The notes under the pieces were generated by a model that was not told the DNA's origin, did no database searches, and was given only the letters and a program-made list of their open reading frames with translations. From Mixta hanseatica (GTDB taxonomy: Bacteria; Pseudomonadota; Gammaproteobacteria; Enterobacterales; Enterobacteriaceae): a stretch of DNA of 64,000 nt. Below are positions 44,802 through 53,109 of this stretch, piece by piece (the first letter of the stretch is position 1; each line of letters begins with the position of its first letter). Both the position numbers and the translations under genes were made by a program. The stretch covers positions 1,674,001 to 1,738,000 of the forward strand of contig NZ_CP082904.1 in the NCBI RefSeq assembly GCF_023517775.1, given 5' to 3'.

Positions 44802-45722
44802 ATGGATATAGACAGTCAACAACGGCCTGCGGCATTGGTTTTTGCCGGGCAGGGGAATCCCGCTATCGGTATGGGGGCCGATCTCTGGCAGGGGAATCAA
44901 CGTATCCGCAGGATTTGGGATTGCGCCAGCGATATTTCGGGTATCGATATTCGTCGGGTTTGTTTAACAGGTCCGCTGAATAAGCTGGTTCAAACCCCAG
45001 TACAGCAGCTTGCCGTCACGGCAATCAACCTCTCTTTTTATACGCTGCTACAGGAAAAAGGGGTAAATATTAGCGTTTCCTGCGGCCATAGCGTGGGTGA
45101 GTACAGCGCCCTGTATGCCGCAGGCGCTATTCAGCTGGAAACGCTGTTCACGCTTATTCACTTCCGCGCGGCCACCATGCATGAGCTCAGCAAAAAATAT
45201 AAGGGTTCTATGCTGGCGATAAAGGGAATGAACGTTCTCACCCTGCGTGAGGTGCTTGTTGACTGTGCGTCTGAGCTGGATATCAGCTGTGATAACAGCT
45301 GCCGTCAGCAGGTGGTTGGTGGAACAACCGCTGCGTTAAGCGCGTTTACACGGCGTACCCGCTGCGCGACGATCAGGTTGGGAGTGAGTGGAGCCTGGCA
45401 TACCCGGCTGATGCAGGAGGGCGTTCAGCCGATGCGCGATTTTCTTGCTGCGCTGGCTATCAGACAGCCCCAGCATCAGGTGTTAATGAATGTCAGTGGG
45501 CAACCTGAATACAATCCGGCGGCCATCCGCGAGAATTTGTCACTGCATCTGACCCATACCGTTAGGTGGACGGATACGCTCACGCATCTGTTAGCCAGAG
45601 AAAATCCACCGTTGCTTATCGATATCAGCCATAAAGCCTGGCTGGCATTGTTGCTAAACGACTTTCCTGATTTCACGCCGCAGCGGTTATTACACTGCAG
45701 AAATATCCTGGCAAGGCAATGA
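44802..45722 (+). CDS. Malonyl-CoA:ACP transacylase (FabD-like)
   Basis: 306-residue acyltransferase. FAGQGNPAIGMG start, nucleophile Ser97 in CGHSVGEYSALYAAG, Arg122 in FRAATM for the malonyl carboxylate, and His200 in SGAWHTRLM are all in place. Loads malonyl units on the cluster ACP. A second, cluster-owned copy besides the housekeeping FabD expected elsewhere. No stop or gap. Confidence 0.9.
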   Translation: MDIDSQQRPAALVFAGQGNPAIGMGADLWQGNQRIRRIWDCASDISGIDIRRVCLTGPLNKLVQTPVQQLAVTAINLSFYTLLQEKGVNISVSCGHSVGEYSALYAAGAIQLETLFTLIHFRAATMHELSKKYKGSMLAIKGMNVLTLREVLVDCASELDISCDNSCRQQVVGGTTAALSAFTRRTRCATIRLGVSGAWHTRLMQEGVQPMRDFLAALAIRQPQHQVLMNVSGQPEYNPAAIRENLSLHLTHTVRWTDTLTHLLARENPPLLIDISHKAWLALLLNDFPDFTPQRLLHCRNILARQ

Positions 45723-45729
45723 GGCCGTT

Positions 45730-46731
45730 ATGATCCCTGATTATCTCACTTTCATTCGCTATCAGGACAAAAGATTACTGCCTTTTATTTACCTGACATT
45801 TTTCGTGGTGTGGGGACTGTTCTGGAAAAATAGCGCTTATTCACTTACCCCACAGCATGCGGGATCGCTCAGCGCCATTCTGGCAATAGTGCTGTTCTAT
45901 CTTATTTATGATTTAAAAGCGTACTGGATGTACAGGGGCGCAATCAAGAATGTCGATCTCAGCTGCTTTAGCGGCAAGAAACTTTCCGCAACGGAAAGCT
46001 TTTTGGCCCGTCCGCTGGTGACATGTGCGGTTAGCGCACTGGTCTGCTGGACAATCGTTTATTGGGGGTTAGCGTTAGCGGAAAGCCGCTATGCAATCTT
46101 AGCCCTCTATAGCCTGCTGCCCTTACTGGTATACCTGATATATCGGGGAGTGCGATCGGTTTATATTAGGCAGTTAGCCCACATCACACGGCAGAAAATA
46201 CGGCATCGTACGCTTTATCACTACCTGAGCGGCTTTATGTTAATGAACAGCGCGTTGAATGTATTGACGGTCAGTCCGCTGGAAAACCACCCCGATTTTT
46301 CCCTGCATCACGGCTGGGCATCACTAAAGCTTACGGTGGCAATGTTTATTTTGTGCATGGTGGTGTTAGCTATCAGCCTGCTTTTTGCCCGTCTGTCAAA
46401 GAAATCTGCTTTCCTTGGCAAACTGTTTTTGCGGGAGATCGATTTTTCCTTTTCAACGACGATGCCTTGCGCTGCGCTGCAGGCGAAACCGCTGGCTGTG
46501 CGGCTGGTTTTTTTTGCCCTGTTACAAATGCTGTGGATTGCTTTTATCAATGCGCTGTTGGCCTTGCTGGCATGGAGCCTGCCGTTTAGCCTGTACTTCC
46601 TGGTCTGTTATCTGCCGGCAAGCTTCTGTTATTTACTGCATCTCTACTGGCAATGGCATACAGATTTCCTGACCGCCTGTGATATGTACTTGCGTTGCAG
46701 TGAGATCGATAAGCGGGCCAGTCTCTGGTAA
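45730..46731 (+). CDS. Integral membrane protein of unknown function
   Basis: 333 residues with about seven to eight hydrophobic segments (for example FIYLTFFVVWGLFW, LSAILAIVLFYLIYDL, LTVAMFILCMVVLAISLLF). No family motif recognised. It is the last gene of the cluster, 7 bp after the transacylase, so clearly co-transcribed. Might modify, glycosylate or transport the product; this is not visible in the sequence. Confidence 0.6.
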   Translation: MIPDYLTFIRYQDKRLLPFIYLTFFVVWGLFWKNSAYSLTPQHAGSLSAILAIVLFYLIYDLKAYWMYRGAIKNVDLSCFSGKKLSATESFLARPLVTCAVSALVCWTIVYWGLALAESRYAILALYSLLPLLVYLIYRGVRSVYIRQLAHITRQKIRHRTLYHYLSGFMLMNSALNVLTVSPLENHPDFSLHHGWASLKLTVAMFILCMVVLAISLLFARLSKKSAFLGKLFLREIDFSFSTTMPCAALQAKPLAVRLVFFALLQMLWIAFINALLALLAWSLPFSLYFLVCYLPASFCYLLHLYWQWHTDFLTACDMYLRCSEIDKRASLW

Positions 46732-47098
46732 AATAAGCTTTAGTCAGCACCTGCCCGATCCCACAGATTCATGTTACGGCTGTTGCGACGGTAAAAATCC
46801 GGCTATAACCTATAGCGGTTCGCTAACGGAGAGAGGCCAGCTGGCGAGGCTTTAACCGAGCAGAATAAAAACAGAACAGAAAGCGTTGATGATTCGTACA
46901 GCGTTGTCAGATATGGAAAAGCTTCTTAAAAAATTTAAGTTTTGGGGGTTGCCAACCACCGCAAGTTAGTCCATAATGCCGTCCATCTGATGAGGGAACG
47001 CGAAAAAACTTCTCGAATCAACGAGTTAGCATGTGATCAAAGAAGCGACTCCAGTTAAGAATTAGATGGTTCGAATTCGGACAATCAAACGGAATAAA
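46732..47098. other. Right border region of the insertion
   Basis: 367 bp between the last cluster gene and cysT without a credible gene. It has the predicted cysT-leuZ promoter near 46949-46977. I see no integrase remnant, no copy of the tRNA-Gly end and no clear terminator for the cluster. Confidence 0.5.
46949..46977 (+). promoter_or_regulatory. Predicted promoter of cysT-leuZ
   Basis: TTGCCA, a 17-base spacer and CATAAT, followed by a GC-rich stretch (GCCGTCC) as in stringently controlled stable-RNA promoters. It would give a leader of about 115 bases before tRNA-Cys. A separate promoter is needed because the glyW promoter is 20 kb away behind a terminator. Confidence 0.6.
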
Positions 47099-47172
47099 GG
47101 CGCGTTGGCAGAGTGGCCATGCAGCGGATTGCAAATCCGTCCACCTCGGTTCGACTCCGGGACGCGCCTCCA
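47099..47172 (+). tRNA. cysT: tRNA-Cys (anticodon GCA)
   Basis: 74 bases with encoded CCA. Acceptor GGCGCGT pairs with ACGCGCC, the anticodon arm CGGATTGCAAATCCG carries GCA, and the T-arm is CGGTTCGACTCCG. Directly followed by leuZ, as in E. coli. Confidence 0.97.
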
Positions 47173-47183
47173 CTTTACACCCT

Positions 47184-47270
47184 GCCCGGGTGGTGAAATC
47201 GGTAGACACAAGGGATTTAAAATCCCTCGGCTGTATGGCTGTGCGGGTTCAAGTCCCGCCCCGGGCACCA
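47184..47270 (+). tRNA. leuZ: tRNA-Leu (anticodon UAA)
   Basis: 87-base class II tRNA with encoded CCA. Acceptor GCCCGGG pairs with CCCGGGC, the anticodon arm AGGGATTTAAAATCCCT carries TAA, and there is a long variable arm. It is 11 bases after tRNA-Cys and shares its precursor. Confidence 0.97.
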
Positions 47271-47314
47271 TAATGAATACCGAATAAAATCAAAGCAATA
47301 AGTAGTAATGTCGT

Positions 47315-47337
47315 AACCGCCCAAGGGCGGTTTTTTT
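47315..47337 (+). terminator. Terminator of cysT-leuZ
   Basis: Hairpin AACCGCCC/GGGCGGTT running into T7, 44 bases after tRNA-Leu. About 250 bp of AT-rich, gene-free sequence follows before the next gene. Confidence 0.85.
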
Positions 47338-47593
47338 GTTTCTAAAATTCCTTTTCCTGACATTACTCCTGATATTCGATTTGCTCGTTCCTGCGTTTTA
47401 AGCTGAGCTTTGTAGGAATGAATGTTTCTGTTATTAGTTACAACATTCTAATTATCAAACAACCAGCCGGCCATCAACCACCGCGCCAACATACGCCAGG
47501 CAACAGAGAAAGCGGCGGTAGCAGGGCGCTTTTTGACTATTAACAAACGAATGCAGACAAAAAAGCGCATAATAGCGCCTTGCTTAGCTCGCT

Positions 47594-48334
47594 GTGTCAT
47601 CACTTACTATGTTAATTCGTCAGGATGAGGCCAGAACCTTTATCACCGATAGTTGGCTGGCCGCAACGCTTGCGCTGGTCGCAGGCGCGCTCAATACCGC
47701 CGCGTTTGAGGCGGTAGGGTTTTTCTCGGCCAATATGACTGGCAATGTCTCTTCGTTCTCCGAGCGGCTGGCGCGCGCTGAGCTGCCGGTCGCGCTGTTT
47801 TTTCTCGAAATTATTTGCCTGTTTATTCTTGGCTCCACCTTTTCAACGCTATTGATTAACCACGGTCGCCGCCACGGCATCCGCTCTGTCTATGCCATTA
47901 ATATTTTGTTGGAGGCGCTGTTACTGCTGCTGTTGGGCGGGGCAGAGCTCTACTACCCGCAGATCGCAGGCGGGATCCTGATGATCCTTAGTCTGAGTTT
48001 CTTAATGGGCCTGCAAAATGCTGTGGTTACACGCATATCCAACGCGCGCGTGCGTACCACCCATGTTTCCGGTACGGCAACCGATATCGGTATAGAACTG
48101 GCGATGTTGGTGGATATTGTGCGTCGTCGGGAATCAACGGAATATTCTCCGATCTATCTGCAACGGTTGATGCTGCATGGCTCAACTATCACGGCATTTT
48201 TACTGGGCGGCGTCGGCGGGATTTGGCTGTATAAAATAATGGAGAATGGCTTTCTGCTGGTGGTAGGTGTTTTTCTGATGTTATTGGCGCTAAGTTACCT
48301 GAATAAAGCCCGCCGTCAGGCGGCGGGCAAATAA
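47594..48334 (+). CDS. YoaK/DUF1275 family membrane protein
   Basis: 246-residue inner-membrane protein with about six transmembrane segments. The DUF1275 pattern is clear: AGALNTAAFEAVGFFSANMTGNVS near the start and GLQNAVVTRISNARVRTTHVSGTATDIG in the middle. E. coli YoaK belongs here; function unknown. Start is GTG at 47594 or ATG at 47609; no strong Shine-Dalgarno helps decide. Convergent with the SulP gene, 21 bp apart. Confidence 0.82.
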   Translation: MSSLTMLIRQDEARTFITDSWLAATLALVAGALNTAAFEAVGFFSANMTGNVSSFSERLARAELPVALFFLEIICLFILGSTFSTLLINHGRRHGIRSVYAINILLEALLLLLLGGAELYYPQIAGGILMILSLSFLMGLQNAVVTRISNARVRTTHVSGTATDIGIELAMLVDIVRRRESTEYSPIYLQRLMLHGSTITAFLLGGVGGIWLYKIMENGFLLVVGVFLMLLALSYLNKARRQAAGK

Positions 48335-48355
48335 AGACTTAATGCATTGTCCTGG

Positions 48356-49858
48356 TTACAGCGTACCGCTCAGACGACGATGAAAATCGCTACTGCGCGT
48401 ATCCAGTCCGATAATGGTTACCCTGGCGTTATAGCGCTGATAGCGATTCTCGATTGCGTCAAGCGCCGCGACGCTGGAGGCATCCCAAATCTGCGCGTGG
48501 GTGAGATCAATCGTGACATTCTGTGGATCGTGCGCATAGTCAAAATGCTCAAACAGATCATTGCTGCTGCCGAAAAACAGCGGGCCACGCACTATATAAC
48601 GTACGGATTCACCATCAGCGCTCAGCTGCCGTTCCGCATGAATAACGTGCGCTACGCGGCGGGCAAACAGCAAAATCGCAAAAATCACGCCGCTAACCAC
48701 GCCAATCGCCAGATTGCCGGTCCAGACGGTCATGGCAACCGTCAGCGCCATAATCGCGGTTTCCGATAGCGGGATACGCTTCAGGGTGACGGGCTGCAGG
48801 CTATGCCAGTTAACGGTTTTCAGCGCGACGATCATCATAATACCAGCCAACACTACCATCGGAATCTGCGCCATCAGCGCGCTCAGGCCGGTAACCAACA
48901 GCAGCAGAACCAGCGCGGCCGCGACGGTAGAGATGCGCGTACGCGCCTTGCCTAATTCAACGTTGACAATGGTCTGGCCAATCATGGCGCAGCCGGCAAT
49001 TCCGCCGTAAAAGCCCGCAAGGATGTTGCCGATGCCGAGGCCCCAGCACTCACGGCGCTTGCTGGAAGGGGTATCGGTCAGATCGTCAACCAGCTTCGCC
49101 GTCAACAAGGACTCCATAATGCCGACCAGGGCGATGCTCAGCGCCGTCGGCCAGACAATCTGCAGCGTCGCCAAATTAAGCGGCACGGCCAGCTGATTCA
49201 GCCCCGGCAGGCCGGCCTGCATCGGACCTTCATCCCCAACGTTGGGCACATGCAGCCCGCAGAAAATGGCAATCGCAGTGATCACCACAATCGCCACCAG
49301 TGGGGAAGGGACGCTCTTTAAAACGCGCGGCAGCAGCAGGACGATTGCCAGTGTCAGGGCAAACAGCAGCCATACCGGCAGCGACTCTCCCCAAACGTGC
49401 GGTACCTGAGCAAAAAAGATCAGCACGCCCAGCGCGTTAACAAAGCCCAGCATCACCGAGCGAGGAATATAGCGCATCATACGCGCCAGTCCGGCGAGGC
49501 CGAACAGGATCTGTATCACACCGCCCATCAGCACGGCAGGCATAATGTATTCCACGCCATGCGCGCGTACCATCGGGCCGATGACCAGCGCAACCGAGCC
49601 GGCAGCCGCGGTCACCATTGCCGGACGGCCGCCCAGCAACGATAGCGTCAGCGCCAACACCACCGAAGCAATCAGGCTGACTTTCGGATCAACACCGGCA
49701 ATCACGGAAAAAGAGATCACTTCAGGGATCAACGCCAGCGCAGTAATCACGCCAGCCAGGCATTCACGCGTCAATAATTTAGGCGAGCGCAGTACGCGAG
49801 CGACAGTTAACTCGCTGTCGGCATGCTTTTCGGCGTTTGCCTCAGAAGAGGTGGTCAT
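48356..49858 (-). CDS. SulP-family anion transporter with STAS domain
   Basis: 500 residues. SulP membrane domain (about 35-390, beginning LLTRECLAGVITALALIPEVISFSVIAGVDP) with 12-14 segments, then a C-terminal STAS domain (about 400-500, YIVRGPLFFGSSNDLFEHF, DLTHAQIWDASSVAALD). Likely sulfate, bicarbonate or dicarboxylate uptake; ion not deducible. The start at MTTSSEANAEK is preferred; the frame is open 16 codons further upstream. Confidence 0.85.
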   Translation of the reverse strand: MTTSSEANAEKHADSELTVARVLRSPKLLTRECLAGVITALALIPEVISFSVIAGVDPKVSLIASVVLALTLSLLGGRPAMVTAAAGSVALVIGPMVRAHGVEYIMPAVLMGGVIQILFGLAGLARMMRYIPRSVMLGFVNALGVLIFFAQVPHVWGESLPVWLLFALTLAIVLLLPRVLKSVPSPLVAIVVITAIAIFCGLHVPNVGDEGPMQAGLPGLNQLAVPLNLATLQIVWPTALSIALVGIMESLLTAKLVDDLTDTPSSKRRECWGLGIGNILAGFYGGIAGCAMIGQTIVNVELGKARTRISTVAAALVLLLLVTGLSALMAQIPMVVLAGIMMIVALKTVNWHSLQPVTLKRIPLSETAIMALTVAMTVWTGNLAIGVVSGVIFAILLFARRVAHVIHAERQLSADGESVRYIVRGPLFFGSSNDLFEHFDYAHDPQNVTIDLTHAQIWDASSVAALDAIENRYQRYNARVTIIGLDTRSSDFHRRLSGTL

Positions 49859-50083
49859 AATAGTGCGGGCTCTTATTGTCTTAATGTCAGATGCAGCAGA
49901 GTGCATCGTGGTTCTGAAAGGTTTGAGTTGCCCATACAGGACAAGAGGCGCATGTTACCTTTAATTCTTTGCTGATACCAGTTTCAGACCGGGCTTCCCC
50001 TGATAAGAAGCACCAGCCTGAAACGGGATGGCATCGCCATCATCACTGCATTATTACGCGATACCGCCGACGAAATCGGGCGA

Positions 50084-50344
50084 TTAACCGATAATATCAT
50101 CTTCCGTTTTGTTAACGACCATCTCCAGAACGTGACGATAAACATCTAACATGACGACATCGCTTTCCAGTTCAAGGCGCTGGATAAGTCGGGAAATGAT
50201 CGCTTTATTGGTCACCGGCTGTCCTGCCTGCAGGATCTCCGCCACGACCGCACCCAGCACCTCTCCTTCGTTTACAGCACCCTTGTCCTGCAGGTTGAAA
50301 TAATCAGAAATGTCCTTGTCGGTTTGCGAGATAGTTGTCTGCAT
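50084..50344 (-). CDS. AriR/YmgB-family small regulatory protein
   Basis: 86-residue helical protein of the biofilm/acid-resistance family (YmgB/AriR, YcgZ). The stretch EGEVLGAVVAEILQAGQPVTNKAIISRLIQRLELESDVVMLDVYRHVLEMVV matches the family core. In E. coli such proteins link blue-light and cold signals (BluR/YcgE) to Rcs and biofilm control. GAGGA site before the ATG at 50344. A promoter-terminator pair lies just upstream. Confidence 0.78.
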   Translation of the reverse strand: MQTTISQTDKDISDYFNLQDKGAVNEGEVLGAVVAEILQAGQPVTNKAIISRLIQRLELESDVVMLDVYRHVLEMVVNKTEDDIIG

Positions 50345-50474
50345 GTTCGTCCTCTTTAACGCGACTGCCAGCGCGTCAAGGCTTAAGGGATCGGCCAAAT
50401 CAGATAGCCGACGTTTAATTTTACGGTCGAAAACGAATAATGTCGTGAGCAGAAGGCAACGCATCCTTCAGGCG

Positions 50475-50569
50475 AAAAAAAACCTCTGAAGGTGGAAATC
50501 CGAGTTAAACACCTTCAGAGGCGACGCAAATGCATCATTCGTTACAGAGCTTTGCTTAGCTCAGCGAGG
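50475..50569 (-). ncRNA. Candidate small RNA upstream of the AriR-like gene
   Basis: A minus-strand promoter (see 50575-50602) is followed by about 95 bases with no open frame and then by a strong intrinsic terminator: 12-bp perfect stem CACCTTCAGAGG/CCTCTGAAGGTG (50510-50521 and 50483-50494) and eight U. This is the layout of a Hfq-type small RNA gene. I do not recognise it as a named RNA. Alternative: an attenuated leader of the AriR-like gene, whose ATG is 130 bases past the terminator. Confidence 0.5.
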
Positions 50570-50574
50570 TTAAA

Positions 50575-50602
50575 GTTATACAAAAAAGGTAAATCTGTAC
50601 AA
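50575..50602 (-). promoter_or_regulatory. Predicted promoter of the candidate small RNA
   Basis: Minus-strand TTGTAC, a 16-base spacer and TATAAC, embedded in AT-rich DNA. Both hexamers match four or five of six sigma70 consensus positions. Confidence 0.5.
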
Positions 50603-50993
50603 AAGAACATTAAACAAAAAGTGCTATTTCTTAATAATCAAATAATTAAATAGCTAACTAAGTACACGAAAGCTATACAATCTCATCATAAAAACGTTTC
50701 GCTTGTAACATTGGCTCAACCGTCGCGTTTTTAAACGAACCTTTAAAAGATTGAAACGCGCATCGTATTAACAGGCAGACAGCATCTCGCCACTCATGCC
50801 ACACCCCGGGTACAAATCGTCTACTATCAGTTGCGTTAACCTGTAGTGCAGGAAACGATACGATTCTCTCGCCGTAGCAATGCCATTTTTTGCACCATAA
50901 TAACCCCATGAGATTCTTCCCAAGCTGTTTCCTCAGCGCCTATACTTATCGATGGCTATTTACATAGAAGTCTAATCATTAGGTGCCTATATT
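50603..50993. other. Gap upstream of the efflux operon
   Basis: About 390 bp without a supported gene. A minus-strand open frame (50673-50909, 78 residues) lacks a Shine-Dalgarno and similarity and is not called. The efflux operon promoter and the small palindrome at 50972-50982 lie at the right end. Confidence 0.4.
50972..50982. promoter_or_regulatory. Possible MarR-type operator
   Basis: CTAATCATTAG, an 11-bp palindrome, 11 bases before the TTG start of the MarR-family gene. MarR-type repressors often bind such sites over their own promoters. Short, so chance cannot be excluded. Confidence 0.4.
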
Positions 50994-51422
50994 TTGGATT
51001 CCTCTCAGCGCTTTCCTCGCCTGTTACAGTTGACTGCCCATGCCTGGCGGCTGGCTATCGGCCGTCGGCTAAAAGAGAGCGGCCTTAGTATGAACAGCTG
51101 GCTGGCTATTGCTACGCTGGCTAACGAAAGCGAACCGATGACGCAAAAGGCGCTGGCGCAGGTGCTGGGGCTGGAGGAGCCCAGCATGGTACCGTTGATT
51201 GATCGGCTGGTGGCGCAGCGGCTAATCGAGCGTCTGCAGCCGGAAGAAGATCGCCGCAAGCGCCTGCTGATTGTGACAGTCGAAGGCTGGACGGTTTTTG
51301 ACAAAGTGAAAGTAGAAGCTGACCGGCTGCGCGATGAGCTGCTGGCGGATATCGACAGCAATGAGCTGGCGATAGCCCAGCGCGTATTACAACAGCTGCT
51401 GGATAAAACAGGAACCCTCTGA
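50994..51422 (+). CDS. MarR-family repressor of the efflux operon
   Basis: 142-residue winged-helix regulator. MarR core: MTQKALAQVLGLEEPSMVPLIDRLVAQRLIERLQPEEDRRKRLLIVT, including the DR-x-(R/K)-R wing. Starts with TTG and ends 1 bp before the efflux pump gene, so it most likely controls this operon in response to a phenolic or drug-like ligand. SlyA/EmrR-like in size. Confidence 0.87.
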   Translation: MDSSQRFPRLLQLTAHAWRLAIGRRLKESGLSMNSWLAIATLANESEPMTQKALAQVLGLEEPSMVPLIDRLVAQRLIERLQPEEDRRKRLLIVTVEGWTVFDKVKVEADRLRDELLADIDSNELAIAQRVLQQLLDKTGTL

Positions 51423-51423
51423 C

Positions 51424-53109
51424 GTGGCTAAATCGAACCCTTATGCTCCGCGTCAGTGGCAGCCGCATGAAAAGCCGATGCTGCCTGGCTCACCGTCCAC
51501 GCCAATTCATCCCACTAAAAAGCGTATTGCGTTTGGGCTGGTTGGTCTGCTGATTACCCTAACGGGCGCGCTAAGCAATGCGCTGGTCACGGCTAACCTG
51601 ACTAATCTACAGGGGACTTTTGGCGCTTATTCCAACGAGATCGCCTGGCTGCCGGCGGTCTACGTAATGGGGAATATTTCTATTAACCTGCTGCTGGTGA
51701 AATTCCGCCAGCAGTTTGGCCTGCGCATCTTTACCGAGGCTTTCCTGCTGCTGTATGTGCTGGTGGCTTTTTTTCATCTGTTCGTTAACGATCTCAGTTC
51801 GGCGATCATTGTCCGCTATGCGCATGGCATGGTGGCGGCTGCGCTGAGTTCGTTGGGCATCTACTATCAGATCCAGGCATGGCCGGCCAAACATCGCCTG
51901 AAGGCGCTGGCGATCGGCATTAGCGCCTCGCAGCTGGCTATTCCGCTGGCGCGGCTGTTCTCTTCCGAGCTGTTGCAGCTGGAAGAGTGGCGCGGACTTT
52001 ATCTGTTCGAGCTGGGGCTGGCGATGGTGGCGCTGGGCGGCGTGCTGATGCTGAAACTGCCGCCGAGCGAACGCAGTAAGGTGTTTGAAAAAATGGATTT
52101 CGTCACCTTTATTTTAATGGCGCCGGGGATGGCGTTACTGTGCGGCGTGCTGTCTCTGGGGCGCATCGAATGGTGGTTCAGCACCCCGTGGCTCGGTATC
52201 TGCCTGGCACTGGCGCTGGTGCTGATCGTCAGCGCGGTAGTGGTGGAGCATAACCGCAAAAATCCGCTGATTAATACGCGCTGGCTCGGCAGCGGCGCCA
52301 TTGTCCGTCTGGGCATCGTTATGATTATGATGCGTGTGGTACTGGCGGAGCAGAATAGCGGAGCCATCGGCTTTTTACAGCAGGTCGGCCTGCTGAACGA
52401 TCAGATGCGCGGCCTGGCGCTGGTGATTATCGCCGGTGTGGTGCTGGGCATTACCGCCAGCGCGTTGACCTTAAAACCGGCCCATTTTAGCTGGCCGATT
52501 GTCACCTCTTTGCTGATTATGATGATCGCCTCGTTTATGGATAGCCACTCCAACCCGCTGACGCGCCCGCATAATATGTATTTCAGCCAGTTCCTGCTGG
52601 GTTTCAGCAGCGCATTCTTTATGGCGCCGGCGATGCTGTTGGGCATCGGCAGCGTAGTGACCCAGCCGAAAAATCTGGTGAGTTTTGTGGTGCTGTTCGG
52701 CATGAGCCAGAACCTGGGCGGCTTGATTGGCTCGGCGATCCTCGGCACGTTTCAGGTGTGGCGGGAAAAATATCATTCCAGCCTGTTGGGCGATCAGCTT
52801 TCCCTGCTCGATCCCAACGTTACCGAACGCCTCAGCCAGTACAGCGCGCTGTTTAACAGCCAGCTGGGCGACACGACCTTGCTCAGCGCCCAGGCAACGG
52901 CGCAGCTGCAAAGCGTAGCTACGCTGCAGGCTAATGTGCTGGCGTGGAACGACACCTATTTACTGACCGCCGGGATGGCCTTTTGTACCCTGGTATGGGT
53001 GCTTTATCGCCTGACGCGCCAGCGTATTATCACCCGACGCCAACAGCGGCGCGATGCCGCCGCTGCTCAATCAATTCCGGCAACATCAGCCAGCATGGAG
53101 AAACAATGA
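51424..53109 (+). CDS. MFS drug efflux permease, EmrB/DHA2 family
   Basis: 561-residue inner-membrane transporter with 14 predicted transmembrane segments. DHA2-type features are NEIAWLPAVYVMGNISINLLL after helix 1 and GLRIFTEAFLLLYV in the next loop. A proline-rich cytoplasmic N-terminus (about 30 residues) precedes. Works with the EmrA-like adaptor and NodT-like channel in the next two genes. GTG start; ends overlap the adaptor (ATGA). Confidence 0.88.
   Translation: MAKSNPYAPRQWQPHEKPMLPGSPSTPIHPTKKRIAFGLVGLLITLTGALSNALVTANLTNLQGTFGAYSNEIAWLPAVYVMGNISINLLLVKFRQQFGLRIFTEAFLLLYVLVAFFHLFVNDLSSAIIVRYAHGMVAAALSSLGIYYQIQAWPAKHRLKALAIGISASQLAIPLARLFSSELLQLEEWRGLYLFELGLAMVALGGVLMLKLPPSERSKVFEKMDFVTFILMAPGMALLCGVLSLGRIEWWFSTPWLGICLALALVLIVSAVVVEHNRKNPLINTRWLGSGAIVRLGIVMIMMRVVLAEQNSGAIGFLQQVGLLNDQMRGLALVIIAGVVLGITASALTLKPAHFSWPIVTSLLIMMIASFMDSHSNPLTRPHNMYFSQFLLGFSSAFFMAPAMLLGIGSVVTQPKNLVSFVVLFGMSQNLGGLIGSAILGTFQVWREKYHSSLLGDQLSLLDPNVTERLSQYSALFNSQLGDTTLLSAQATAQLQSVATLQANVLAWNDTYLLTAGMAFCTLVWVLYRLTRQRIITRRQQRRDAAAAQSIPATSASMEKQ

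Noticed and set aside
32329..46731. Classical aryl polyene (APE) cluster
   Set aside because: KS-CLF, KR, DH and ACP parts fit, but the expected ammonia-lyase, AMP-ligase, thioesterase, acyltransferase/glycosyltransferase and MMPL exporter genes are absent, and GcvT and FtsX genes are extra.
26580..47098. Integrative element with tRNA attachment sites
   Set aside because: The setting between tRNA genes suggested it, but I found no integrase gene and no direct repeat of the tRNA-Gly 3' end near the right border.
50673..50909. Minus-strand 78-residue open frame
   Set aside because: No Shine-Dalgarno, no recognised family, odd composition rich in Trp and Cys; treated as chance.
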